Positions 14,393-21,209 of a DNA stretch of 21,924 nt are shown here, piece after piece. The stretch's first letter is position 1, and each line of letters begins with the position of its first letter. The notes beneath the pieces were generated by a model. That model searched no databases, was not told the origin of the DNA, and worked only from the letters and a program-made list of their open reading frames with translations. A program made the translations under genes and the position numbers. The stretch is from Methanomassiliicoccaceae archaeon. GTDB lineage: Archaea; Thermoplasmatota; Thermoplasmata; Methanomassiliicoccales; Methanomethylophilaceae. The DNA lies in the NCBI GenBank assembly GCA_009776625.1, contig WRNL01000007.1, positions 2,147 through 24,070 on the forward strand, given 5' to 3'.

Positions 14393-15738
14393 ACCACCTC
14401 CTGAACCTCACGAAGAAAGAGCTCAAGGAGCTCCTGACGCCCGGCGCGATAGTCTCCGTCGTGGTCATGGTCTTCATATTCATGGGCGTGGGGACGATGA
14501 TAAGCAGCGAGACCGAGAGCCTGTCCGCCCCGTCCAAGATCGGAATCATAAACGACGACACGGGGTACTGGTCCGAGTTCGCCATCGAATCGATGTATTA
14601 CTATTACACGGACTACCCTGAGGGCCCGATGCTCGCCTATGAGGAGGCCTTGGAATACATATTCGTGCTCGATGTACCGAGCGGGGACTTCGAGGGCATA
14701 AACAAAGAGATGAACGACAATGGGCTGGTCACCGTATTCCTGATCCCTGACGATTTCACCGAGAGGATAAACAGCAAAGAACAGACCACGATCAGGCAGT
14801 ACTACGTGTTCAACAACGAGGGGCTTCTGGGCACCACGTCGTCCTTGGTCTCGTCGCTGCAGATCCCTCTGGTGTCCAGCATGATATCGTACGAGCTCAC
14901 GTCAAGCATCACGGAGCCAGGCACGCCAGCGGGATTCCTCCTCCAGCCTGTCGTTGTGAGCCCCCCGCAGACTTACGTCAAGGGGGAGATCCACGATGGC
15001 GTGACCCCCACCGACATCGCCAGCACGATCATGAGCCAGACGATGATGGTGCCGATAGTGATCATGATGATCATCATGGTCATAGGCGGCATGGTCATAT
15101 CCTCAATGGGGACCGAGAAGGAGAACAAGACGCTCGAGACGCTCCTCACGATGCCCATGAAAAGGACGACCATCGTGAGCGGCAAGCTGATGGCGGCTGC
15201 GATCGTGGGGCTCATCTACGGCATACTCTACATGGTGGGCATGTCGTTCTACGTCGGCGGGGTCACCGGCTCCATGGGAGGGGTGAACCTCCAGGACTAC
15301 GGCCTCAGCATGGGCATACTGGAGTGGGCGCTGATGGCGGTGATGATATTCCTGGCCATATTCTGCGCCCTCGGCATCTGCATGATACTGGGCGCGTTCA
15401 CGAAGAACTTCAAGGCCTCGCAGACGATGCTCCTGCCGATCATGGTCCTGGCCATGATACCCATGTTCGTCACGATGTTCACCACCTGGGGGAGCCTGCC
15501 GCCCCTCGTGCAGGGGATCATATTCGCGATCCCCTTCTCGCACCCGATGATGGGGATGAACAACCTGATGTTCGGGGACATGACCATAGTCCTGGCCGGC
15601 ATTGCGTACCTGCTCGTGTTCACCCTGGCGATAATATTCATCACCGTCCGGCTGTACAAGTCGGACATCCTGCTGACGGGCCTGGGCGCCACCCGTGCAG
15701 GGAAGGCGGCGAAGGCCCTGGCGAAGAAAGGGAGATGA
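14389..15738 (+). CDS. ABC-2 type transporter permease
   Basis: This is the membrane half of the exporter. The 449-aa protein has the NatB/ABC-2 layout: a first membrane helix (about residues 20-38), a large extracytoplasmic domain (about 40-210, with many acidic and aromatic residues), then five or more helices from about 215 onward (VPIVIMMIIMVIGGMVI, then the cytoplasmic segment GTEKENKTLETLLTMPMKRTTIVSGK, and later hydrophobic runs). The C terminus is basic. It overlaps the ATPase gene by four bases and is followed directly by the DHH phosphoesterase gene. Candidates for transport are sodium ions, drugs or lipids, and nothing here decides between them. Confidence 0.93.
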   Translation: MNHLLNLTKKELKELLTPGAIVSVVVMVFIFMGVGTMISSETESLSAPSKIGIINDDTGYWSEFAIESMYYYYTDYPEGPMLAYEEALEYIFVLDVPSGDFEGINKEMNDNGLVTVFLIPDDFTERINSKEQTTIRQYYVFNNEGLLGTTSSLVSSLQIPLVSSMISYELTSSITEPGTPAGFLLQPVVVSPPQTYVKGEIHDGVTPTDIASTIMSQTMMVPIVIMMIIMVIGGMVISSMGTEKENKTLETLLTMPMKRTTIVSGKLMAAAIVGLIYGILYMVGMSFYVGGVTGSMGGVNLQDYGLSMGILEWALMAVMIFLAIFCALGICMILGAFTKNFKASQTMLLPIMVLAMIPMFVTMFTTWGSLPPLVQGIIFAIPFSHPMMGMNNLMFGDMTIVLAGIAYLLVFTLAIIFITVRLYKSDILLTGLGATRAGKAAKALAKKGR

Positions 15739-16710
15739 ATGATCGAAGAGACGGCGGAGCTGCTGAGGGCGGGGAACAAGGTGATCCTCGTCCACGGGAA
15801 CGCGGACATGGACGCGGTGGGGTCGGCCTTCGCGCTCTCGGTCTGTTTCCCTGGCGGCGACATATATGCGCCCGAGGGGATAGACCGGGTGGCCGGCATA
15901 GCCGCGGAGAAGCTGGGCATCAGCGTCCTCGAGGAGTGCGACCTCGGGGCGTACGACCTCGTAGTGGTGGTGGACACATCCTCCCCTGAGCAGCTGGGGC
16001 CCGCCGCCCTCTCGATCCCGGCGGGGAGCGTGGTGATCGACCACCACATGCCCACCGGGAAATGGGAGGGGATGCACTTCCTCTGTGACAGCTCGAGGAC
16101 ATCCTGTTGCGAGATCGTCAAGGACGTCATCGAATCCGCCGGCGCGGCGATACCCAAAAGCGCGGCCATGGCCCTGTTGGGGGGGATGCTGACCGACAGC
16201 GGCCACTTCCAGTACGCCAACCCAGCCATGATGAGGGCCTTCGCCGACCTGCTCCAGGACTGCGGCATACACGTTGACGAGGTGTTCAGCCTCACCAGGG
16301 CCCAGACGACGGCATCCGAGAGGATAGCCGTGATGAAGGCCGTCGGCAGAGCGAAGTTCGACCTCATCGGCGACATGATCGTCTCGGTTTCCTACGGGGG
16401 GAGCTTCGAGGCCTCCTCCTGCAGGGCGCTCATGGTGGCGGGGGCCGACGTCGCATTCGTCGGGTCCCAGAGGGACGACGAGTTCAGGATAAGCGCCAGG
16501 GCGACCCAGGACATCGTCAGGCGGGGCATCCACCTGGGCAACATCGTGAACGGGATAAGCGGCGAGACGTCCGCCGACGGGGGCGGCCACGGCGGCGCCG
16601 CCGGGATCTCGGGGACCGGGGACGTGGAGGCCATGCTCCACATCTGCATGCAGAGGACGATGGAGGAGTTCAGGGCCATCAAGAGGGCCCAGCAGGACAA
16701 GGTCACCTGA
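15739..16710 (+). CDS. DHH/DHHA1-family phosphoesterase
   Basis: This is a 323-aa metal-dependent phosphoesterase of the DHH superfamily. The N-terminal DHH domain has the manganese-binding motifs HGNADMDAVGS, VVVVDTS and the name-giving IDHHMP, then GGMLTDSGHFQY. The C-terminal DHHA1 domain has the substrate-binding motif GGGHGGAAG. This layout is shared by small oligoribonuclease/pAp phosphatase (NrnA-like) and archaeal RecJ-like proteins; at this length the former is more likely. The ATG directly follows the permease stop (GGGAGATGAATG) so it belongs to the same operon, although a link to transport is not obvious. Its 3' end overlaps tyrS tail-to-tail by eight bases. Confidence 0.93.
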   Translation: MIEETAELLRAGNKVILVHGNADMDAVGSAFALSVCFPGGDIYAPEGIDRVAGIAAEKLGISVLEECDLGAYDLVVVVDTSSPEQLGPAALSIPAGSVVIDHHMPTGKWEGMHFLCDSSRTSCCEIVKDVIESAGAAIPKSAAMALLGGMLTDSGHFQYANPAMMRAFADLLQDCGIHVDEVFSLTRAQTTASERIAVMKAVGRAKFDLIGDMIVSVSYGGSFEASSCRALMVAGADVAFVGSQRDDEFRISARATQDIVRRGIHLGNIVNGISGETSADGGGHGGAAGISGTGDVEAMLHICMQRTMEEFRAIKRAQQDKVT

Positions 16711-17770
16711 GCCTGTCCGCCCCCTCGAACACCCGCCTCATCGCGGCATAGCCGTCGGGGTGCTCGGCGAAGTAATCCCTGACCGGGGCGAGGACCGTAG
16801 CCAGGGACTCGGACAGGCCGTTCTTAAGGTCCAGAGGGAACAGGGAGCCGGAGTAGTAGGCCTCCGCCAGCTCCTCGTACGATGCGAACGACACGTCGCC
16901 GCCGAACTTCTCCGGCCTCGGTATGTCCATCCTGCCGAGGCGGGGGAACACGACGTGCCTGCAGAGCATCATGACGGGGTTCTCCCCCTCCTTCTCCTTC
17001 TCCGGGGGGCAGAAGGCCTTCTTCATCTTGCTCTTGATGGCCTCGTCGTCATCATGGATGTTTATGCTGCCGCTCGGGTCGCTCTTGGACATCTTGAAAG
17101 CGGCAGGGTCCATCCTGTCCCCACCTTTCAGCCCTGGGAGCAGCGGCGTGTGGAGCGCGACCGGCTTCTTCCAGCCTAGCTTCTCCGCCGCGTCCCTGGC
17201 GAGCATGTGGGCCCTCCTCTGATCAATCCCCGCGTATGCGAGGTCTATGTCCATGCAGAATATGTCTGTCGCCTGCAGTATCGGGTATATGAGCTTCGAG
17301 AAGTCCACCTCGGCCTCGTCCTCGGACCTCCCCATTATGGTCATCGCCCTCTTTACCCTGGACAGGGTCGTCGCTTTCGCTACCTTTATCACCTTCTCCC
17401 AGTACGCTATGTCGCTGAGTATCTCGCTGGCGTAGACGAACCTCACCCCGTCGTCCGGCACCCCGAGGGCTTTGAAACAATCTTCCATGTACCTGGCGCA
17501 TGTCCTTATGTTGTCGAGGTCGCCGCCCAGCTTGTCATTGATGTAGGCGTGCCAGTCCGCCCAGAACACTATTACGTCGAACCCCGCCTCCGCAAGGTCC
17601 CTGATCTTGGACGCGACCAGCGCCCATCCCAGGTGCACCAGGCCGGACGGCTCGAACCCTATGTATGCCCTGGGCGCCTCTTCCTTCGTGAGGAGGTCCC
17701 TCAGCTCCTCCTCTGTGACGATCTCCTCGGCGCCTCTGGTCACTATGGCCAATCTCTGTCCTACATCCAT
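16703..17770 (-). CDS. tyrS: Tyrosyl-tRNA synthetase
   Basis: This class I synthetase charges tRNA-Tyr. The 355-aa protein has the archaeal/eukaryotic-type features: YIGFEPSGLVHLGW with the HIGH-type motif HLGW at residues 46-49, DWHAYINDKLGGD, YPILQATDIFCMDIDLAYAGIDQR, and the KMSKS loop FKMSKSDPSGSI (about 226-230). It has no C-terminal S4 domain, as usual for archaeal TyrRS. The match is to TyrRS and not to TrpRS or pyrrolysyl-tRNA synthetase. The ATG at 17770 lies downstream of a good TATA box. It is transcribed alone. Confidence 0.97.
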   Translation of the reverse strand: MDVGQRLAIVTRGAEEIVTEEELRDLLTKEEAPRAYIGFEPSGLVHLGWALVASKIRDLAEAGFDVIVFWADWHAYINDKLGGDLDNIRTCARYMEDCFKALGVPDDGVRFVYASEILSDIAYWEKVIKVAKATTLSRVKRAMTIMGRSEDEAEVDFSKLIYPILQATDIFCMDIDLAYAGIDQRRAHMLARDAAEKLGWKKPVALHTPLLPGLKGGDRMDPAAFKMSKSDPSGSINIHDDDEAIKSKMKKAFCPPEKEKEGENPVMMLCRHVVFPRLGRMDIPRPEKFGGDVSFASYEELAEAYYSGSLFPLDLKNGLSESLATVLAPVRDYFAEHPDGYAAMRRVFEGADRLR

Positions 17771-17795
17771 TGGAATCGAGCCGTTATCACGGGGG

Positions 17796-17806
17796 TTTTA
17801 TAAAAA
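17796..17806 (-). promoter_or_regulatory. TATA box of tyrS
   Basis: Read on the minus strand, TTTTTATAAAA is centred about 30 bases before the tyrS ATG. The transcript would be leaderless or have a leader of only a few bases; no ribosome site is visible before the start. Confidence 0.65.
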
Positions 17807-17821
17807 GGTCACTCGATGGTA

Positions 17822-17831
17822 CAATTAAAAA
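17822..17831 (+). promoter_or_regulatory. TATA box of hpt
   Basis: AATTAAAAAC lies 27-30 bases before the paired ATGs at 17851 and 17854. It stands back-to-back with the tyrS TATA box, 15 bases away, so the two divergent promoters are compact and could compete. Confidence 0.6.
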
Positions 17832-17850
17832 CCCGCACAGCGTTCCGCCC

Positions 17851-18414
17851 ATGATGCATGACAAGCTGAAAGCCAGCGTGATGCGGAGCCCGGTGATCGA
17901 CTTGAGCGGCTACCCGTACATGGTCCACCCGGTCACCGACGGCGTGCCGCTCATGAACCCGGACTTGCTCGACGAGGTGATAGAATGGATGATGTCCGTC
18001 TGCGGCTTCGACTGCGACGCCATCGCAGCGCCCGAGTCCATGGGGATACCCCTCGCGGTGCCCTTGTCGCTCAGGCTGAGGATACCCTACACGGTTATCA
18101 GGAAGAGGCGGTACGGACTCGAAGGTGAGATCGAGGCCTCATACAGCACCGGCTACTCCCGCCACGAGGCGTACATCAACGGCCTCAAGAAGGGAGACAG
18201 GGTCGTCATCGTGGACGACATCCTCAGCACTGGGGGGACCCTGTCCGCCGTCATCGGTGCCATGAGGGATAACGGGATAACCGTGAGCGACGTCCTGATT
18301 GTGTTCAACAAGAGCCCGGACTTGGAGGGGCTCGGCGCTCGCCTCGGCGTGGGTATCAAGAGGATGTTGGACATATCTGTGGAGGGCGGGTCTGTCAAAG
18401 TGGGGGATCCTTAG
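17851..18414 (+). CDS. hpt: Hypoxanthine phosphoribosyltransferase (archaeal Hpt)
   Basis: This purine-salvage enzyme joins a purine base to PRPP. The sequence matches the archaeal Hpt subfamily: GYPYMVHPVTDGVPLMNPDLL, FDCDAIAAPESMGIPLAVPLSLRLRIPYTVIRKRRYGLEGE, YINGLKKGD, and the PRPP-binding motif VVIVDDILSTGGT (residues about 118-130). The length is 187 aa from the ATG at 17851 (or 186 from 17854); the frame extends upstream to 17770, but that part lies before the TATA box. Adenine specificity cannot be excluded from sequence alone. It is the only gene of the window that ends in TAG; the next in-frame stop is a TAA at 18436-18438. Confidence 0.93.
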   Translation: MMHDKLKASVMRSPVIDLSGYPYMVHPVTDGVPLMNPDLLDEVIEWMMSVCGFDCDAIAAPESMGIPLAVPLSLRLRIPYTVIRKRRYGLEGEIEASYSTGYSRHEAYINGLKKGDRVVIVDDILSTGGTLSAVIGAMRDNGITVSDVLIVFNKSPDLEGLGARLGVGIKRMLDISVEGGSVKVGDP

Positions 18415-18432
18415 TATAACTGTAGTCGGGGG

Positions 18433-18438
18433 GTTTAA
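18433..18438 (+). promoter_or_regulatory. Possible TATA box of the TctA-like gene
   Basis: TTTAAG in an otherwise G-rich spacer lies 30 bases before the GTG at 18463, the same distance as in the clearer promoters of this window. It overlaps the TAA that would end an hpt read-through product. Confidence 0.4.
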
Positions 18439-18462
18439 GCCAGAGGGCGGCCGTCGTCGCCC

Positions 18463-19743
18463 GTGGGCCCCGAAGTTGTCATGTTTGTGTTGGGCGCGTG
18501 CCTTGCGGGCGCCGCCATAGGGACGTTCACCGGGCTGGTTCCGGGGATACACGTCAACACCCTCGCCTCGATCATGCTGGCGTCCTACCCTGCGATCGGC
18601 TCCTTCGTGTCGTCCTTCGCGGACCCGGCGTACGTCCCGGTGATCGTGTCGTCCTGCATAATGTCCGCATCCGTGGTGCACTCGTTCGTCGATTATGTTC
18701 CAGCAGTCTTCATCGGCGCGCCGGATCCGGACGAGGCGCTGACGGTGCTGCCTGGTCACAGGCTCCTGATGCAGGGCCACGGCATGCGCGCTGTGCGGGC
18801 GGCCGCGATAGGCAGCGCCGTCGGCGCCGCATCGGCGGTGATGCTCGCGATCCCGGTGCAGTTCCTGATGCTGAACGGGCTGGCGGGGTGGCTCGACTTC
18901 TTCACCGTGTCGGTCCTGCTCTTCACGCTCTCCGCCATAGTCCTGAAGGAGAAGGGCGCCGTGGGCAAGGCCTGGGCGACCGCGCTCGTGCTGGTGTCCG
19001 GCACGCTGGGCCTGCTCTGCATGGACCTGCCGATACCCTCCACAGGGATCGCAGGGGAAGGGACCCTGCTGTTCCCGCTCCTCACCGGGCTGTTCGGGAT
19101 GCCCGTGCTGCTCAGCTCGTTCAAGAACGCCTCCATCCCTGAGCAGCAGGACGACGGCCTCCCGCCCGTGGGCTGCGCCCCAGGCGTCAAGGGGGTGCTG
19201 ATGGGCTCCATAGCAGGATGGTACCCCGGCATAACCGCGACCGCGGGGGCGACGCTCTCGTCGATCTTCATGCCTGAGGACAAACCGGAGAGGTTCATCT
19301 CGGTGGTCGCGTCCATAGGCACGGTGACATCGATTTTCTCACTCGTCACCCTGTCCGTCTCCGGCAGCGGGAGGTCGGGGACTGTGCTCGTGATAAGGGA
19401 GATAATCGGGGGCGGCGCATCTGGGTTCTGCTCGCCCGAGTTCCTCCTGCTGCTGCTGAGTACCGCCGCCGCATCGTTCCTCGGCTACCATCTCACGATA
19501 CGCGCCGGCAGGCTCATGAGCAGCGTGGCGGGCAGGATAGACCCCGCCGCCCTCAACAAGGCCGTCATCGGCCTCATCATCATCCTCGTGCTGCTGCTGA
19601 CCGGGCCGTTCGGCCTGCTGATACTGGTGGTGTCGGTCGTTGTGGGGATGATCCCCCAGGATGCGGGCGTCGGTAGGATACCCCTGACGGGATGCCTGAT
19701 GCTCCCCGTCGTCGTCCACGGGCTGTTCGGCGCGCTGTTCTGA
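18463..19743 (+). CDS. TctA-like (DUF112) membrane permease
   Basis: This 426-aa integral membrane protein has about ten hydrophobic segments. Near the N terminus is GTFTGLVPGIHVNT, the glycine/proline motif typical of the TctA (tripartite tricarboxylate transporter, large membrane subunit) family, and a second such motif lies in the middle (GSIAGWYPGITATAGATLSS), as expected from the internal repeat of the family. No TctB or periplasmic TctC gene is nearby; archaea commonly have lone TctA-like proteins whose substrate is unknown. The start is uncertain: GTG at 18463 suits the promoter spacing, while ATG at 18481 would shorten the protein by six residues. Confidence 0.88.
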   Translation: MGPEVVMFVLGACLAGAAIGTFTGLVPGIHVNTLASIMLASYPAIGSFVSSFADPAYVPVIVSSCIMSASVVHSFVDYVPAVFIGAPDPDEALTVLPGHRLLMQGHGMRAVRAAAIGSAVGAASAVMLAIPVQFLMLNGLAGWLDFFTVSVLLFTLSAIVLKEKGAVGKAWATALVLVSGTLGLLCMDLPIPSTGIAGEGTLLFPLLTGLFGMPVLLSSFKNASIPEQQDDGLPPVGCAPGVKGVLMGSIAGWYPGITATAGATLSSIFMPEDKPERFISVVASIGTVTSIFSLVTLSVSGSGRSGTVLVIREIIGGGASGFCSPEFLLLLLSTAAASFLGYHLTIRAGRLMSSVAGRIDPAALNKAVIGLIIILVLLLTGPFGLLILVVSVVVGMIPQDAGVGRIPLTGCLMLPVVVHGLFGALF

Positions 19744-19766
19744 GCGCGCCTGCACGGACAACAGTG

Positions 19767-19774
19767 GTTTATAC
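19767..19774 (+). promoter_or_regulatory. TATA box of the MFS transporter gene
   Basis: GTTTATAC begins 29 bases before the ATG at 19796, so the transcript would be leaderless. The gap after the TctA-like gene is only about 50 bases and contains no T tract. Confidence 0.6.
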
Positions 19775-19795
19775 CCGCACAATCTCCCATATTGC

Positions 19796-21196
19796 ATGCA
19801 AAATGGCGGCCGGACGGGGGGCAGCGCGGCGCTGATGCTCGCCGTCATCGCATTCGTCTCGCTGATGGACGGCCTGGATGCCAGCATAGTGAACGTCGCC
19901 CTGCCGGCGATGGCGAAGGAGTTCGGCACGGACACCGGGACTATCGCATGGGTGGCCGTGATATACTTCGTCATGCTGGCGGGCCTCATCGTCGCGTTCG
20001 CGAGGGTCGCGAAGAACGGCCCGATCAAAGGGGTGCTCCTTGCGGGCCTCGCCCTGTTCACGGCGGGCTCGCTGTTCTGCGGCGTGTCGGCGAGCCTCGA
20101 GATGCTGCTGGCATTCAGGGCGGTGCAAGGGGTGGGCGCGGCGATGATGGCCGCCGCCGTGCCAATGGCGTGCGTGAGGCACCTCCCGCCGTCCGACCTC
20201 GGGCTCGGCATGGGCGTCATCACCCTCGGGTGCTCCGTGGGCTTCGCGCTGGGCCCGGCCGCCGGCGGCCTCATCACCGACCTGATATCTTGGCACTGGA
20301 TATTCCTGATCAACGTGCCCCTCGGCCTGGCCATCGTCCCGCTCGCCCTGAAGGCCATACCTGCGGACGAGGCGCAGGGGGACAGGAGGAGGATCGATGT
20401 CGCCGGCGCGGCGCTGCTCTTCTCCGCTGTGATGTGCGGGATCGCCGCCGTCGAACGCGCCCCGTACCCCGATGGCTCCATCTGGGTCATTACGGCGGCA
20501 GTCGTTTGCGCAACGTCGCTCGCCGCCTTCGTGGCCGTCGAGCTGAGAAGGGCGGACCCTTTGCTGGACCTCCGCGTCTTCAGGCACTGGAGGTTCGACT
20601 CCGTGCTCGTCGCATACACGGTGTCCAACCTCGTCTACATGGGCATGCTGTACCTCCTGCCGTTCTACATGGGCGTGTGCATGGGCCTCTCCCCTTCCGA
20701 GACGGGGATGTACATCCTCATATCCCCACTGCTGACCCTGTTGCTATGCGTCCCGATAGCCAGGTGGTCGGACCGCACAGGGCGCAGGGCGTTCGCGGTC
20801 GTGTCCTGCCTCGTCCTGATGGCTGGGTGCCTGACCATGGCGTTCCTCGCCCCAGGATCCATGGCCCTGCCCCTGGTGGCGACCCTCGTCTGCATGGGCC
20901 TCATGTGGGCCCTAGCGGGCGGGCCGATGGCGAGCCGCATCATCGAGAACACCGAGGGCGAGAGCCGCGAGATGGGCTCCTCCATCATGTCGGAGTTCAT
21001 CTACCTCGGCGGTGCCCTCGGCACAGCGCTGTTCGCCATGCTCTTCACGCTCGGATCCGGGTCGGGGGGGATAAGCTTCTCGGACCTCCCGCCAGACTTG
21101 TTCCTGGACGGTTTCGTGTTCGCCTCCGTCGCCGGCGCGGCGCTGGCGGCGGCCACGGCGGTCCTTTCCTTAGCCGTCAGGGACCAGAGGACCTGA
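19796..21196 (+). CDS. MFS transporter, DHA2 (14-helix) drug-exporter type
   Basis: This is a 466-aa proton-coupled exporter of the major facilitator superfamily. It carries the DHA2 motif LDASIVNVALPAMAKEF in helix 1, the antiporter motif C as GCSVGFALGPAAGGLI in helix 5, and SWHWIFLINVPLGL directly after, all typical of EmrB/QacA-type proteins. Hydrophobic segments continue to the C terminus, enough for 13-14 helices. The usual motif A loop (GxLaDrxGrr) after helix 2 is altered to ARVAKNGPIKGV, while the second-half copy is kept as ARWSDRTGRRAF. The substrate is not predictable. It is convergent with the Sel1 gene, 13 bases away. Confidence 0.94.
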   Translation: MQNGGRTGGSAALMLAVIAFVSLMDGLDASIVNVALPAMAKEFGTDTGTIAWVAVIYFVMLAGLIVAFARVAKNGPIKGVLLAGLALFTAGSLFCGVSASLEMLLAFRAVQGVGAAMMAAAVPMACVRHLPPSDLGLGMGVITLGCSVGFALGPAAGGLITDLISWHWIFLINVPLGLAIVPLALKAIPADEAQGDRRRIDVAGAALLFSAVMCGIAAVERAPYPDGSIWVITAAVVCATSLAAFVAVELRRADPLLDLRVFRHWRFDSVLVAYTVSNLVYMGMLYLLPFYMGVCMGLSPSETGMYILISPLLTLLLCVPIARWSDRTGRRAFAVVSCLVLMAGCLTMAFLAPGSMALPLVATLVCMGLMWALAGGPMASRIIENTEGESREMGSSIMSEFIYLGGALGTALFAMLFTLGSGSGGISFSDLPPDLFLDGFVFASVAGAALAAATAVLSLAVRDQRT

Positions 21197-21209
21197 TGCC
21201 GGGGGCCGT

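Noticed and set aside
14973..16641. Long minus-strand frames over the permease and DHH genes
   Set aside because: Antisense shadows with biased composition; the plus-strand genes have complete motifs and operon spacing.
12363..16710. Toxin-antitoxin or defence island around the Xre gene
   Set aside because: The partners are membrane proteins and an ABC-2 exporter. There is no toxin fold, nuclease, integrase or attachment site, and base composition matches the neighbours.
16703..17770. Pyrrolysyl-tRNA synthetase as identity of the synthetase
   Set aside because: HLGW and KMSKS motifs define a class I enzyme of the TyrRS type; PylRS is class II and lacks them.
19339..20628. A 429-codon minus-strand frame over the TctA-like and MFS genes
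   Set aside because: It spans the 3' end of one real gene and much of another, is low in family-like features, and is explained by codon bias.
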